A DNA stretch of 64,000 nucleotides from Sharpea porci (GTDB taxonomy: Bacteria > Bacillota_I > Bacilli_A > Erysipelotrichales > Coprobacillaceae): positions 1 through 64,000 of the forward strand of contig NZ_VUNM01000003.1 of assembly GCF_009695655.1 (NCBI RefSeq). The letters are read 5' to 3'. A model generated the notes under the pieces. The model was not told the origin of the DNA and did no database searches. It was given only the letters and a program-made list of their open reading frames with translations. Numbering within the stretch: the stretch's first letter is position 1; each line of letters starts with the position of its first letter. This document shows, one piece after another, positions 43,465-52,871 of the stretch. The position numbers and the translations under genes were made by a program.

Positions 43465-44328
43465 ATGGATATGGAAGAATTGCTGAGTATTGGTGATATG
43501 GCTAAAATCAACCATGTTACAGTCAATACATTAAGACTTTATGACAAGTGGGGCTTGTTGAAACCTGCCTATATTAATCATGAAACGAACTATCGTTACT
43601 ATGATGTGAAACAGAATGCCAGATTAGACCTTATTGCCTATATGAAAGAATTAGGCATGAACTTAAAGGAAATCAAAGAACTTCTTGATAAAGAAGATCT
43701 CAATCTCATTGAAGCCATTCTGATTAAGAAAAAAGCAGCTATTGATCAAGAAATAGCCGAACGTGTTAGACAGCGTGATGCTATTAAGCGTACAATCTAC
43801 TCTCTTGAGCGCTACCGCAAATCACCAACACCGGGCACACTCACAACCGAATTTATCGATGAAAGATCCATCTATAAAGCCCATGTTTCTAAGAATTTCT
43901 ATGATTATGGTCTTGATGCCTATGAAATGATTCTCAAAGAATTCAAAAATAATCTTATTCATGAAAATCTTCCTGAAGTCTATTATTGTAATGTCGGTAC
44001 ATTCTTATCAAAAGAAAACTTTCTCCAACAACACTTTGAAACACATACAAGCTTTATCTTTGTGAATGAACATTTTCCCTTAAAAGAGAAGGTGGAGAAA
44101 TTAGAGAGTGGGATGTATGCTTGTATTTATCTTGATGATTTTATGGATGAAAAGGAGTATGCGAAAAGACTGCTTGATTATTGTGAAAGAAATCATTATG
44201 AGATTATTGGGGATTATATTTGTGAAGTATTGATTGAATTAACTTTCTTTAATCAGAATAATCGTTCGATGTACTTGCGCTTACAAGTCCCTATTGCCTT
44301 TAAAAAAACACTTGACCCTCATCAATGA
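43465..44328 (+). CDS. MerR family regulator with GyrI-like effector domain
   Basis: A 287-residue activator with an N-terminal winged HTH (IGDMAKINHVTVNTLRLYDKWGLL), coiled-coil linker (about 80-125) and C-terminal domain (about 130-285) like the multidrug-binding GyrI/BmrR type. The start is ambiguous between GTG 43462, ATG 43465 and ATG 43471; AGAGATGG is the only upstream site. It lies just before the DapB-like dehydrogenase, its probable target. Confidence 0.85.
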   Translation: MDMEELLSIGDMAKINHVTVNTLRLYDKWGLLKPAYINHETNYRYYDVKQNARLDLIAYMKELGMNLKEIKELLDKEDLNLIEAILIKKKAAIDQEIAERVRQRDAIKRTIYSLERYRKSPTPGTLTTEFIDERSIYKAHVSKNFYDYGLDAYEMILKEFKNNLIHENLPEVYYCNVGTFLSKENFLQQHFETHTSFIFVNEHFPLKEKVEKLESGMYACIYLDDFMDEKEYAKRLLDYCERNHYEIIGDYICEVLIELTFFNQNNRSMYLRLQVPIAFKKTLDPHQ

Positions 44329-44337
44329 TGAGGGTTT
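44315..44337 (+). terminator. Hairpin overlapping the MerR gene stop
   Basis: ACCCTCATC / GATGAGGGT with a 3-nt loop; T tail is short, so termination may be partial. Confidence 0.6.
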
Positions 44338-44365
44338 AACCTACTAAGTAGGAGGTGACTTAATA

Positions 44366-45391
44366 ATGAGAAAAGTCAGAGTTGTACAGTACGGTTGTGG
44401 TAAGATGAGTAAATTTATCTTACGTTATTTAGTGGAGAATGGATGCCAAATTGTGGGTGCGATTGATAATAATCCTGAAATCGTTGGCATGGATGTCGGT
44501 CAGTTTGCCGGGTTAGGTTTGGATCTTGGTGTTAAGATCAGTGATAATGCGGATGAGGTCTTGGATACATGTGATCCTGATATTGCGATTGTGACATTGT
44601 TCTCTTTAGTTAGTGATTGTTTCCCACATTTTGAAAAATGCTTGTCAAGAGGTATTAATGTAGTCTCAACATGTGAAGAAACAACATATGCCTGGACGAC
44701 AAGTGCAGCATTAATGAATAAGCTTGATGTCATTGCGAAAGCCCATAATTGCACATTCCTTGGTACAGGTATGGAAGATGTTTTCTGGGTAAATATGGTA
44801 GGGATGGTCGCAAGTGCCTGCCATAAGATTACTAAGATTGAAGGCGCAGTCTCTTATAATGTTGAAGACTATGGACTCGCTCTTGCTAAGGCACATGGTG
44901 TTGGCTTAACACCTGATGAATTTGAAGCAAGTATTGCTCATCCAGAAGTGATTGAACCAAGTTATGTTTGGAATTCTAATGAAGCTCTAGCACAGAAATT
45001 AGGATTGACAATTAAGTCACAGACACAAAAATGTGTTCCATATTTCCATGATGAAGATCTCTATTCATCAACAATGAAAGCCACAATTCCAAAGGGTAAT
45101 TGTATTGGTATGGCTGCTGTTGTTACAACCGAAACAATGCAGGGCATTACCCTTGAAACACAGTGTATAGGTAAGGTCTATGGACCTGATGATGGTGATA
45201 TGTGTGATTGGAAGATCTTAGGTGAACCTAATACAGAATTCCATGTTGTGAAACCAGCAACACCAGAACATACATGTGCAACAATCGTTAATAGAATTCC
45301 TAGTGTTCTCAATGCTCCTGCCGGTGTTGTGACAATGGATGAACTTGAAGATATGGATTATCTTGCTTATCCAATGGAATATTATATTTAA
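44366..45391 (+). CDS. DapB-like dehydrogenase (2,4-diaminopentanoate dehydrogenase family)
   Basis: A 341-residue protein with an N-terminal Rossmann fold ([19 protein letters not shown]) and a dihydrodipicolinate-reductase-like substrate domain. Length and layout match 2,4-diaminopentanoate dehydrogenase of the oxidative ornithine pathway. Other genes of that pathway (ornithine aminomutase, OrtAB) are not in the window, so the substrate is uncertain. TAGGAGGTGA precedes the ATG. A terminator follows. Confidence 0.75.
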   Translation: MRKVRVVQYGCGKMSKFILRYLVENGCQIVGAIDNNPEIVGMDVGQFAGLGLDLGVKISDNADEVLDTCDPDIAIVTLFSLVSDCFPHFEKCLSRGINVVSTCEETTYAWTTSAALMNKLDVIAKAHNCTFLGTGMEDVFWVNMVGMVASACHKITKIEGAVSYNVEDYGLALAKAHGVGLTPDEFEASIAHPEVIEPSYVWNSNEALAQKLGLTIKSQTQKCVPYFHDEDLYSSTMKATIPKGNCIGMAAVVTTETMQGITLETQCIGKVYGPDDGDMCDWKILGEPNTEFHVVKPATPEHTCATIVNRIPSVLNAPAGVVTMDELEDMDYLAYPMEYYI

Positions 45392-45398
45392 TCATATC

Positions 45399-45426
45399 AA
45401 CACTCCTTATTCGGGAGTGTTTTTTT
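45399..45426 (+). terminator. Terminator after DapB-like gene
   Basis: AACACTCC / GGAGTGTT stem, 7-nt loop, T7. Confidence 0.92.
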
Positions 45427-45515
45427 ATGCAAAAAAAGACAGTCAACAAGGCAATTAGCGTCATGGTATAAAAGGGCTTTCATAAGTAAGATAGTAAGCG
45501 AAGTGGAGGTAAGAT

Positions 45516-46877
45516 ATGTATTATTTAGCTGTTGATATTGGTGCAAGTAGTGGAAGACATATCTTGTGCAGTGTAGAAAATCATAAAATGCAGATAGAAG
45601 AAATCTATCGCTTTCAAAATAATGTGGAAGAAAGAAATGGTCATTTCTTCTGGAATACGGACTATCTCTTTAATGCGATTGTTGCAGGTTTAAAGAAATG
45701 TAAGGAAATAGGCAAGATTCCTGTAAGTATGGCTATTGATACCTGGGGTTGTGACTATGTTCTCGCCAACAAGACAAGTGAAGCTTATGCCTATCGTGAT
45801 CATCGTTCGCTTAAAGGTGTTGATGAAGTCAGTCAGCTCATCAGTGATGAAGATCTCTATAAGAGAACAGGTATCCAGCATCAAAGCTTCAATACGATTT
45901 ATCAATTAAAGAGTGAAGAAAACTTAAATGAAGATGATGCATTCTTGATGATCCCAGATTATTTCAATTATCTTCTTACAGGTAAGAAGGTCAATGAATA
46001 TACGAATATGTCAACAACAGGATTATTAAATATTCGTACAAATACAGTTGATCAAGATTTACTTAGTCAGCTTGATATCCCTAATATCTTTCAGGAAATG
46101 GTAGAACCAGGAACAATTGTGGGTTCATTAAAGGAAGATATCAAGAAGGAAGTCGGCTTTGATTTACAGGTTGTTGTATGTGCATCCCATGATACAGGAA
46201 GTGCCTATATGGCATCCGTTGCATCAGATGGCATTATTCTTTCATCAGGAACGTGGTCACTTCTTGGTATCGAAAGTGATATGGCTTATACGACAAGTAA
46301 GGCAAGAGAAGCCAACTTCACAAACGAAGGTGGGTACAATCATACATATCGCTTCTTGAAGAATATTATGGGCATGTGGATTATTCAGGAAGTTGCCCGT
46401 AATCTAGACAATCAATATAGCTTCCAGACATTACAGGATCTAGCACGTACATCGAATTATGAAAATACCTTTGATGTCAATAAGCAGCGCTTCTTAAAGC
46501 CTGAACATATGATTACGGAAATTCAGAAAGACTTTGAAGAACGCAACATTGTACCACCAACAGCAGTAGAAGATATTGCTTATTGCGTATTTCATTCATT
46601 AGCTTTATCTTACAAGCTTGCGATTGATGAACTTGAGGATATTACTGGGAAGAAGTATAAGACAATCAATATTATTGGTGGTGGTTGTCAGAATCTCTTA
46701 CTTGATGAAATGATTGCGAAAATGACATGTATGAAAGTGATTGCAGGGCCTATTGAAGCAACAGCAATCGGTAATATCGTTGCTCAGATGATTGCTTTTA
46801 ATGAAGTCAAAGATATTGATGAAGCAAGAGAAATGATCAAAGAACCATTTGATATGAAAGAATTTGAGGAGAAATAG
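45516..46877 (+). CDS. rhaB: L-rhamnulokinase
   Basis: A 453-residue FGGY-family kinase phosphorylating L-rhamnulose at C1. The ATP/phosphate loop is DIGASSGRH, the rhamnulokinase-specific AIDTWGCDYVL follows, and GGGCQNLLLDEMIA is the second FGGY motif. GTGGAGG precedes the ATG. It is the first gene of rhaB-rhaD-isomerase, three bases before rhaD. Confidence 0.93.
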   Translation: MYYLAVDIGASSGRHILCSVENHKMQIEEIYRFQNNVEERNGHFFWNTDYLFNAIVAGLKKCKEIGKIPVSMAIDTWGCDYVLANKTSEAYAYRDHRSLKGVDEVSQLISDEDLYKRTGIQHQSFNTIYQLKSEENLNEDDAFLMIPDYFNYLLTGKKVNEYTNMSTTGLLNIRTNTVDQDLLSQLDIPNIFQEMVEPGTIVGSLKEDIKKEVGFDLQVVVCASHDTGSAYMASVASDGIILSSGTWSLLGIESDMAYTTSKAREANFTNEGGYNHTYRFLKNIMGMWIIQEVARNLDNQYSFQTLQDLARTSNYENTFDVNKQRFLKPEHMITEIQKDFEERNIVPPTAVEDIAYCVFHSLALSYKLAIDELEDITGKKYKTINIIGGGCQNLLLDEMIAKMTCMKVIAGPIEATAIGNIVAQMIAFNEVKDIDEAREMIKEPFDMKEFEEK

Positions 46878-46880
46878 AAA

Positions 46881-47714
46881 ATGGCAGTATTAGAACAGGA
46901 ATTTGTGAAAGGTTTTATTAGATTATGTAATGGTGGTTTCTTACAGGGCTGGCATGAAAGAAATGGCGGTAATCTGACTTATCGTATGAAGAAAGAAGAA
47001 GTCGAAGCTGTCAAAGATGAATTAAGTGATAAAAGAGAATGGCAGGAAATTGGTACAGAAGTACCAGGTCTAGCCAATGAATATTTCTTAACAACAGGTT
47101 CAGGTAAATATTTCAGAAATGTTATTCTTGATCCAGTACATTCTATTGGAATTGCAAGAATTGATGAAACAGGAACGAAATTCCAGGTTGTCTGGGGCTT
47201 AGAAAATGGCGCTAGACCAACAAGTGAATTCCCTTCACATTTAATGAATCATGAAGTCAAGAAAGCTATTAATGAAAACTATCGTGTTATTTATCATGCC
47301 CATACTACAAATCTTATCGCTTTGACATTTGTCTTGCCATTAGATGATAAAGTCTTTACAAGAGAACTTTGGGAAATGGCAACAGAATGTCCAGTTGTCT
47401 TCCCAGATGGTATTGGTGTTGTTGACTGGATGGTTCCAGGAGGCAAAGATATTGCCATTGCGACAAGCAAATTAATGAAGAAATATGACGCTGCTGTTTG
47501 GGCACATCATGGATTATTTGCGGCTGGTTATGATTTTGACTTAACATTTGGTCTTATGCATACAATTGAAAAATCAGCTGAAATATTAGTAAAGGTTCTT
47601 TCTATGACACCACATAAGAGACAGACAATCCAGCCTGATCAATTCAGAGCCCTTGCCAAGGACTTCAATGTGACATTGCCAGAAAGATTCCTATATGAAA
47701 AGGAGGAAGCATAA
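46881..47714 (+). CDS. rhaD: Rhamnulose-1-phosphate aldolase
   Basis: A 277-residue class II (zinc) aldolase splitting rhamnulose-1-phosphate into DHAP and lactaldehyde. Motifs are WHERNGGNLTYRM, the zinc site HAHTTNLIAL and the later HHGLFAAG. TTGAGGAG precedes the ATG. It is three bases from rhaB and two from the isomerase-like gene, a tight operon. Confidence 0.95.
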   Translation: MAVLEQEFVKGFIRLCNGGFLQGWHERNGGNLTYRMKKEEVEAVKDELSDKREWQEIGTEVPGLANEYFLTTGSGKYFRNVILDPVHSIGIARIDETGTKFQVVWGLENGARPTSEFPSHLMNHEVKKAINENYRVIYHAHTTNLIALTFVLPLDDKVFTRELWEMATECPVVFPDGIGVVDWMVPGGKDIAIATSKLMKKYDAAVWAHHGLFAAGYDFDLTFGLMHTIEKSAEILVKVLSMTPHKRQTIQPDQFRALAKDFNVTLPERFLYEKEEA

Positions 47715-47716
47715 AT

Positions 47717-49135
47717 ATGTTAGTAGATACAAAAGCAAGAGTAGGGGTCTTTGCGATTGCTCTTCAGGCCTACCTACCACAATTTCCATCACTCGTACCA
47801 GAATTCAATAACCAATATCAGGCTTTTAAAGCCAGCCTCCCAGAAACAGTGGAAATTGTCGATGGTGGTGTTGTAACGACAAAGGAAGCCTCTCAAGAAG
47901 TCGGTGACAAACTCCGTGCTGCCGATGTTGACTTAGTGTTCGTCCAGCTATTAACTTATGCAACAAGCTATAATATGCTTCCTGCTGTTAAAGATTTAGA
48001 TGTTCCTGTTGTTCTTGTAAATTTACAGAAACTTAAGGCTCTTGATTATAAACATACTGATATTGCTTCATGGCTTGGTGAAGGCTATGCTTGTGGGGCT
48101 GTTGGGGAAATGGTCGCTGACTTAAACCGTTATGGCAAACGTTCAGATGTCATTACCGGTGTTGTTGAAGGTGGCGATGAAAAAGCCCAGGCAGAAATTG
48201 AAGACTGGTGCAAGGCTGCACAGACAAGAAGACGTTTCAGAGACACAAATATTGCCCAGATTGGTAGACCTTATCCAGGTATGATGGACCTCTATATTGA
48301 TGAAAGCAATCTCTATCGTCGTATGGGCCTTTATACAAAACAGTTTGACTGGGAAAAGATGTGGGCTATTGCCGACAACATCGATGATGAAGAAGCTATC
48401 CAAAATAAAGTTCAAGATATCTTGGATACATTTGATATCTTAGGTTCTTACAAGAAAGAAGATATTTATGAAATGGCAAGATATGTCATTGCCTTTGAAA
48501 AATGGGTTAAGGATGAAAAGCTAGGCTTAATTGCTTCCCACTATGATGGTTTTGCGAAAGGTCAGGCTGGTGTACTTGATGCGATGCTTATTCCTGCTTT
48601 CTCAATGTTGATCAAACAGGGTACAGCATGTGCTGTCGAAGGCGATATGAAGGTTGCAATGGCTATGTCCATTCTTAAGACGATTTCTGGAACAGGACAG
48701 TTAGCAGAAATGTATTCGATTGACTTTAATGATGATATTGCGATTATTGGTCATTCAGGCTCAGGTGATGCAGCTATTTCAGATAAGAAGCCAACAATGA
48801 AGATTGTCGATGTCTTCCATGGTAAGACTGGTGGAGGCTATCTCACACAGTTCTATCCATATCTTGGTCCTGTAACTTATTTAGCAATTACGCAGGATGG
48901 TGAGGGACACTTTAAGTTTGTCGTTGCTGAAGGGGTTAATGAAGAAGGTCCAATTCTTTCCTTTGGTGATACAAATATGCGTACACGCTTTAGTTGTGGA
49001 GCACGTGAATTTGTGACAAAATGGTCACTTGCAGGACCTACACATCACTTTGGTGCTGCAAAAGGCAGACATATTGAAACATTAAAGAAAGTCGCAAAGA
49101 TCTTTAATGTTGATATTGAAGTTATCACACAATAG
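47717..49135 (+). CDS. L-arabinose/L-fucose isomerase-like protein in the rhamnose operon
   Basis: A 472-residue protein of the fucose/arabinose isomerase superfamily (COG2407-like), with GVFAIALQAYLPQFP at the start, metal-ligand-type E in CAVEGDMKVA and H in VFHGKTGGG and THHFGAAKG near the C-terminus. Canonical RhaA is not found in the operon, so this protein probably does rhamnose isomerisation or extends the pathway to other sugars; this is inferred from context. AAGGAGG overlaps the end of rhaD. A palindromic terminator follows. Confidence 0.8.
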   Translation: MLVDTKARVGVFAIALQAYLPQFPSLVPEFNNQYQAFKASLPETVEIVDGGVVTTKEASQEVGDKLRAADVDLVFVQLLTYATSYNMLPAVKDLDVPVVLVNLQKLKALDYKHTDIASWLGEGYACGAVGEMVADLNRYGKRSDVITGVVEGGDEKAQAEIEDWCKAAQTRRRFRDTNIAQIGRPYPGMMDLYIDESNLYRRMGLYTKQFDWEKMWAIADNIDDEEAIQNKVQDILDTFDILGSYKKEDIYEMARYVIAFEKWVKDEKLGLIASHYDGFAKGQAGVLDAMLIPAFSMLIKQGTACAVEGDMKVAMAMSILKTISGTGQLAEMYSIDFNDDIAIIGHSGSGDAAISDKKPTMKIVDVFHGKTGGGYLTQFYPYLGPVTYLAITQDGEGHFKFVVAEGVNEEGPILSFGDTNMRTRFSCGAREFVTKWSLAGPTHHFGAAKGRHIETLKKVAKIFNVDIEVITQ

Positions 49136-49143
49136 TCAGAAAG

Positions 49144-49166
49144 CACGTAGAATTCTACGTGTTTTT
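49144..49166 (+). terminator. Rhamnose operon terminator
   Basis: CACGTAG / CTACGTG stem with AATT loop and T5. Confidence 0.9.
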
Positions 49167-49287
49167 CTTTTATCTTAGTTTGTTTAGAAATAGATATGGG
49201 TTATTATTTTATTAAGGAGTAAATGATTATGGATGAATATATCTCAATACAATAAAGATGTTATTTAATGAGATATGTTTCTAACTG

Positions 49288-49358
49288 TTGACATAGATCA
49301 TGCATATAGTAAAATATATTTTAGTAAAACGTATTTTAGTAAAATGTATTTTACTAAG
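49288..49358 (+). promoter_or_regulatory. Promoter with tandem 15-bp operator repeats before the ATPase gene
   Basis: TTGACA (49288-49293), 16-bp spacer, TAAAAT (49310-49315). Three copies of TATTTTA(G/C)TAA start at 49317, 49332 and 49347 with an exact 15-bp period, and a partial fourth (ATATAGTAAAA) overlaps the -10. The repeats cover the transcript start. A 10-codon frame with AAGGAG (ATG 49223) lies upstream of the promoter. Confidence 0.7.
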
Positions 49359-49370
49359 TGAGGTGATTCT

Positions 49371-50774
49371 ATGTTTATTGGAAGAAAAGCTGAATTAAAA
49401 GTGTTGGAAGAAACTTATGAGAAAAAGGGATTTCAAATGACAATCGTGTATGGCCGTAGAAGAATAGGTAAATCAACGCTTATTACCGAGTTCATGCGTG
49501 ATAAGAAAGCGTCTTACTATATGGCAAGTCAATCATCACTTGAAGATAATGTCAGAAAGTGGAGTGTACAGTTTATAGAAGATATTATTCCTGAAATGCA
49601 AGGTGTCCAATTTCAAGAACTTAGCACATTCTTTCAGTTTGTAGCACGTATTTGTAAGGATGAAAAGATTATTCTTGCGTTGGATGAAATTCCCTATATT
49701 GCTGAAACAGAATCGTCATTTTTATCACAATTTCAGAGTGTGATTGATACTATTCTTGTTAAGACAAATATTTATTTAATTATTTGTGGATCAGCCATAA
49801 GTTTTATGGAGAAAGAAGTCATGAGTGAGAAAAGTCCTTTATTTGGAAGACGCACAAATCAAATCTTCTTAAAACCATTTGATTATCTAGAATCAGCACA
49901 GTTTGTTCCTCATTATACAAATGAAGAAAAAGCAATTGTTTATGGTGTAACTGGTGGTGTGGCAAAGTACTTAACACTCTTTGATGACTCATTATCTCTT
50001 GATCAAAATCTTATCAATAACTTCTTTACATCATCAGGCTATTTATATGAAGAACCACGCAATTTATTAATGCAAGAGTTTAGAAATGTCCATACCTATA
50101 ATACAGTCATTGAAGTAATGGCGTCTGGCGCAAATAAATTCAATGAAATATCAGACAAAGCTCATATATCAACAGCTTCTTTAACCTACATTATCAATAA
50201 TCTCATAACAGTTGGTATTGTCTCAAAAGTATATTGTATGACTGATATAAAGAATAAGAGAAAAATCCAATATAGAATAACTGATGGTATGTATAATTTT
50301 TGGTATCGATTTGTCCTTAATGGAAGATCATCGATTGAGTTTCATAAAGGTGATGTCTACTATAATGCATATGTAAAGAAGAACTTACATGACTTTATGG
50401 GTGATATTTTTGAAAATATGTGTCAGTACTATCTTATGATGCAATCATTGAATGGCCATATTCCTTATATGATTACTCAGGTTGGTAAATGGTGGGGAGT
50501 AGGTCATGACCATATTCCTACTGATATCGATGTAGTAGGTATTGATGAAATGGGTAAGAAAGCTATTTTAGGTGAATGTAAGTTTAGGAACAGTCTTCTT
50601 GATCAAGCTGTCTATGATGATTTAATGAGGAAAAAAGGTCTTATTAATAAGAAATATCAAGAAGTGCTCTTTATTTATTTTTCATTATCTGGATTCTCTC
50701 AAGGCGTTTTAGAAGGCTATGATAAAAAAGAAGTCAAACTTGTTACGTTGGATGATTTATATAAGGTGACATAG
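49371..50774 (+). CDS. AAA-type ATPase with C-terminal DUF234 nuclease-like domain
   Basis: A 467-residue protein of the 'archaeal ATPase' (ATPase_2 + DUF234) family. Walker A is YGRRRIGKSTLI, Walker B is IILALDEIPYI, a winged-helix segment (STASLTYIINNL) follows, and the C-terminus resembles PD-(D/E)XK nucleases (PTDIDVVGIDE ... ILGECKFRN). Function is unknown; a role in DNA handling or toxin-like activity has been supposed for the family. GTGAGGTG precedes the ATG. Repeats in its promoter suggest tight autoregulation. Confidence 0.88.
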   Translation: MFIGRKAELKVLEETYEKKGFQMTIVYGRRRIGKSTLITEFMRDKKASYYMASQSSLEDNVRKWSVQFIEDIIPEMQGVQFQELSTFFQFVARICKDEKIILALDEIPYIAETESSFLSQFQSVIDTILVKTNIYLIICGSAISFMEKEVMSEKSPLFGRRTNQIFLKPFDYLESAQFVPHYTNEEKAIVYGVTGGVAKYLTLFDDSLSLDQNLINNFFTSSGYLYEEPRNLLMQEFRNVHTYNTVIEVMASGANKFNEISDKAHISTASLTYIINNLITVGIVSKVYCMTDIKNKRKIQYRITDGMYNFWYRFVLNGRSSIEFHKGDVYYNAYVKKNLHDFMGDIFENMCQYYLMMQSLNGHIPYMITQVGKWWGVGHDHIPTDIDVVGIDEMGKKAILGECKFRNSLLDQAVYDDLMRKKGLINKKYQEVLFIYFSLSGFSQGVLEGYDKKEVKLVTLDDLYKVT

Positions 50775-50850
50775 TTCTTTTTAGTGATGTGTGGTTCTTT
50801 CTTGAAAAGGGAAAATTGTTCGTAATACAATAGGAGTAGGAGGTTTTCTT

Positions 50851-52695
50851 ATGGTTACACTTGACTCATCAATAGCCGATATTTACGCTTCACCGGTAGG
50901 GCATGATGTCTTAACGATGGCATGCCATTATGCAAAAATACCAACCTGGATACTACGAACACCCCTTGCGAAAACAATCAAGATCAAGTCTCTTTCACGT
51001 TTCACAAAAGATCTTGATGAGAATTTCTATCAAACATTAATAAAGATGATTAATGCCGAACAAGATACACCACCATCAATTGATGGTGAAATCAAACATA
51101 CATGGTGGAAAGAAGCTGTTTTCTATCAGATTTATCCACGGACATTTATGGATAGTAATCATGATGGTATTGGTGATCTTCAGGGAATTATTGATCGTCT
51201 TGATTATTTAAAGGATTTAGGTGTTGATGCATTATGGTTGTCACCTATCTATGATTCACCACTAGATGATAATGGATATGATATACGTGATTATTATAAG
51301 ATTCATGAAGATTTAGGCACGATGGAGGATTTTAAGAGATTGCTTCAGGAAGTGCATAAAAGGGATATGAAGCTGATTATGGATTTAGTAGTCAATCATA
51401 CAAGTGATGAACATCCATGGTTCCAAGAAGCACTAAAAGACCCCAACTCACCTTATCGCAACTACTATTTTCTTTATCCCAAAGATAATGATACACCACC
51501 TAATAACTGGGAATCTTTCTTTTCAGGAAGTGCTTGGAATAAGTATGAAGAAGAGAAATTATGGGGACTTCATCTCTTTAGTAAGAAACAGATGGATCTT
51601 AACTGGGATAATCCAGATTTGAGAGATGACATCATTCGGATGATCAATGATTATCTTGATTTAGGTGTTGATGGTTTTAGAATGGATGTCATTAATTTGA
51701 TTTCTAAGACAAAGGGTTTACCCGATGGAAATGTAAAGCTAGGTAAGATGATGGGATATTGTGGTATAGAGCATTATTTCTATGGACCACATCTTCATGA
51801 ATATTTACGTGAAATACATGAAAAAGCCTTCAAGCCACATAATGCTTTCTCTGTTGGCGAAGTACCAGGTTTATCAATGGCTTTAAGTCAGATGGTGACA
51901 AGTGATGAGCGAGGAGAGCTGGATATGGCTTTTAGTTTTGACTTGTTGGAAAGTCCGGGGCATACACGTTATGAAGACTATCGCTATGATCTTAATGCTT
52001 ATCGTGATCAAATAGATGAATGGATGACACAATATGGCAATCATTGTTGGATGGCGCTTTTCTACAACAACCATGATAATCCACGAATGGTCAGCAAGGT
52101 TGACGAGACCCACCAATATGACAAACAAATAGAAACACTCTTAGCCATCATGCAGATGACTCTCAAAGGCACACCATTTATATACCAGGGTGATGAAATG
52201 GGCTTAACTAACTATAACTTTACATCCATCAATCAAATTCATGATATTGAAGGTATTAATCTTTATCATGAACTTATCAAAACAATGAGTGAAGAAGACG
52301 CTTTTGCAATCATCAAAGCTGGTACACGTGATCATACCCGAATGATGCTCCCTTGGAACAAAGCACCTAAAGAAACAATGGGTTCTCTCTATCAGGATGC
52401 ACATGTTTCGATGATCCAAATCTATAAAGAACTCATTCATCTTAGAAAAACACATCAGTCTCTCATCTATGGCACATATCATTGTTTAAGCTCACAACAT
52501 AATACTTATATCTATGAACGTTCATACAAAAATGAAAGATGTATCATTGAATGTAACCTCTCCAATACTGTCCTCAAAGCTCATCATTATCCTGATATGC
52601 AACGTATTTTCCCACGAAAAGTTGAAAATACAAAAACACTAGGCCCTTATGAGGCAAGAATATATATGATGGATACAAACCATGAATCTCATTAA
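50851..52695 (+). CDS. GH13 alpha-glucosidase with extra N-terminal domain
   Basis: A 614-residue enzyme. The catalytic barrel begins only at about residue 88 (WWKEAVFYQIYPRTF); the nucleophile is D in GFRMDVINL, the acid/base E in SVGEVPGL, the third carboxylate in NNHDNPRM, all as in oligo-1,6-glucosidase/trehalose-6-phosphate hydrolase types. The 85-residue N-terminal part (DSSIADIYASPVGHDVLTM...) is helical and unlike other GH13 enzymes. No signal peptide, so it is cytoplasmic. TAGGAGG precedes the ATG. Confidence 0.9.
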   Translation: MVTLDSSIADIYASPVGHDVLTMACHYAKIPTWILRTPLAKTIKIKSLSRFTKDLDENFYQTLIKMINAEQDTPPSIDGEIKHTWWKEAVFYQIYPRTFMDSNHDGIGDLQGIIDRLDYLKDLGVDALWLSPIYDSPLDDNGYDIRDYYKIHEDLGTMEDFKRLLQEVHKRDMKLIMDLVVNHTSDEHPWFQEALKDPNSPYRNYYFLYPKDNDTPPNNWESFFSGSAWNKYEEEKLWGLHLFSKKQMDLNWDNPDLRDDIIRMINDYLDLGVDGFRMDVINLISKTKGLPDGNVKLGKMMGYCGIEHYFYGPHLHEYLREIHEKAFKPHNAFSVGEVPGLSMALSQMVTSDERGELDMAFSFDLLESPGHTRYEDYRYDLNAYRDQIDEWMTQYGNHCWMALFYNNHDNPRMVSKVDETHQYDKQIETLLAIMQMTLKGTPFIYQGDEMGLTNYNFTSINQIHDIEGINLYHELIKTMSEEDAFAIIKAGTRDHTRMMLPWNKAPKETMGSLYQDAHVSMIQIYKELIHLRKTHQSLIYGTYHCLSSQHNTYIYERSYKNERCIIECNLSNTVLKAHHYPDMQRIFPRKVENTKTLGPYEARIYMMDTNHESH

Positions 52696-52849
52696 CTGGT
52701 ATATTAAGAATCACTTTCTCATAGGTACAATGGTAAATGGGGAAATGTATATTGGGCGTATTGAGGATATTGTTGAAGAAGAGGATGCTTATATTGTATG
52801 TACGGAACATAGTTGTTTTCGTTGTTTGAAAAAAGATCAAAAGAAATAG
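52682..52849 (+). CDS. Small 55-residue protein, possible SH3/Sm-like barrel
   Basis: A frame MNLINWYIKNHFLIGTMVNG... that overlaps the end of the GH13 gene by 14 bases. After a hydrophobic helix the pattern GEMYIGRIEDIVEEEDAYIVC ... SCFRCLKK suggests a short beta-barrel with three Cys. No strong ribosome site, so translation would be coupled. Its stop lies inside the terminator hairpin, as with other genes here. No family recognised. Confidence 0.5.
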   Translation: MNLINWYIKNHFLIGTMVNGEMYIGRIEDIVEEEDAYIVCTEHSCFRCLKKDQKK

Positions 52850-52871
52850 GTTGGAGTGATCCAACCTATTT
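52844..52871. terminator. Bidirectional terminator between the small gene and pilin operon
   Basis: AAATAGGTTGGA / TCCAACCTATTT stem with loop GTGA, including the stop codons of both convergent genes. Confidence 0.9.
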
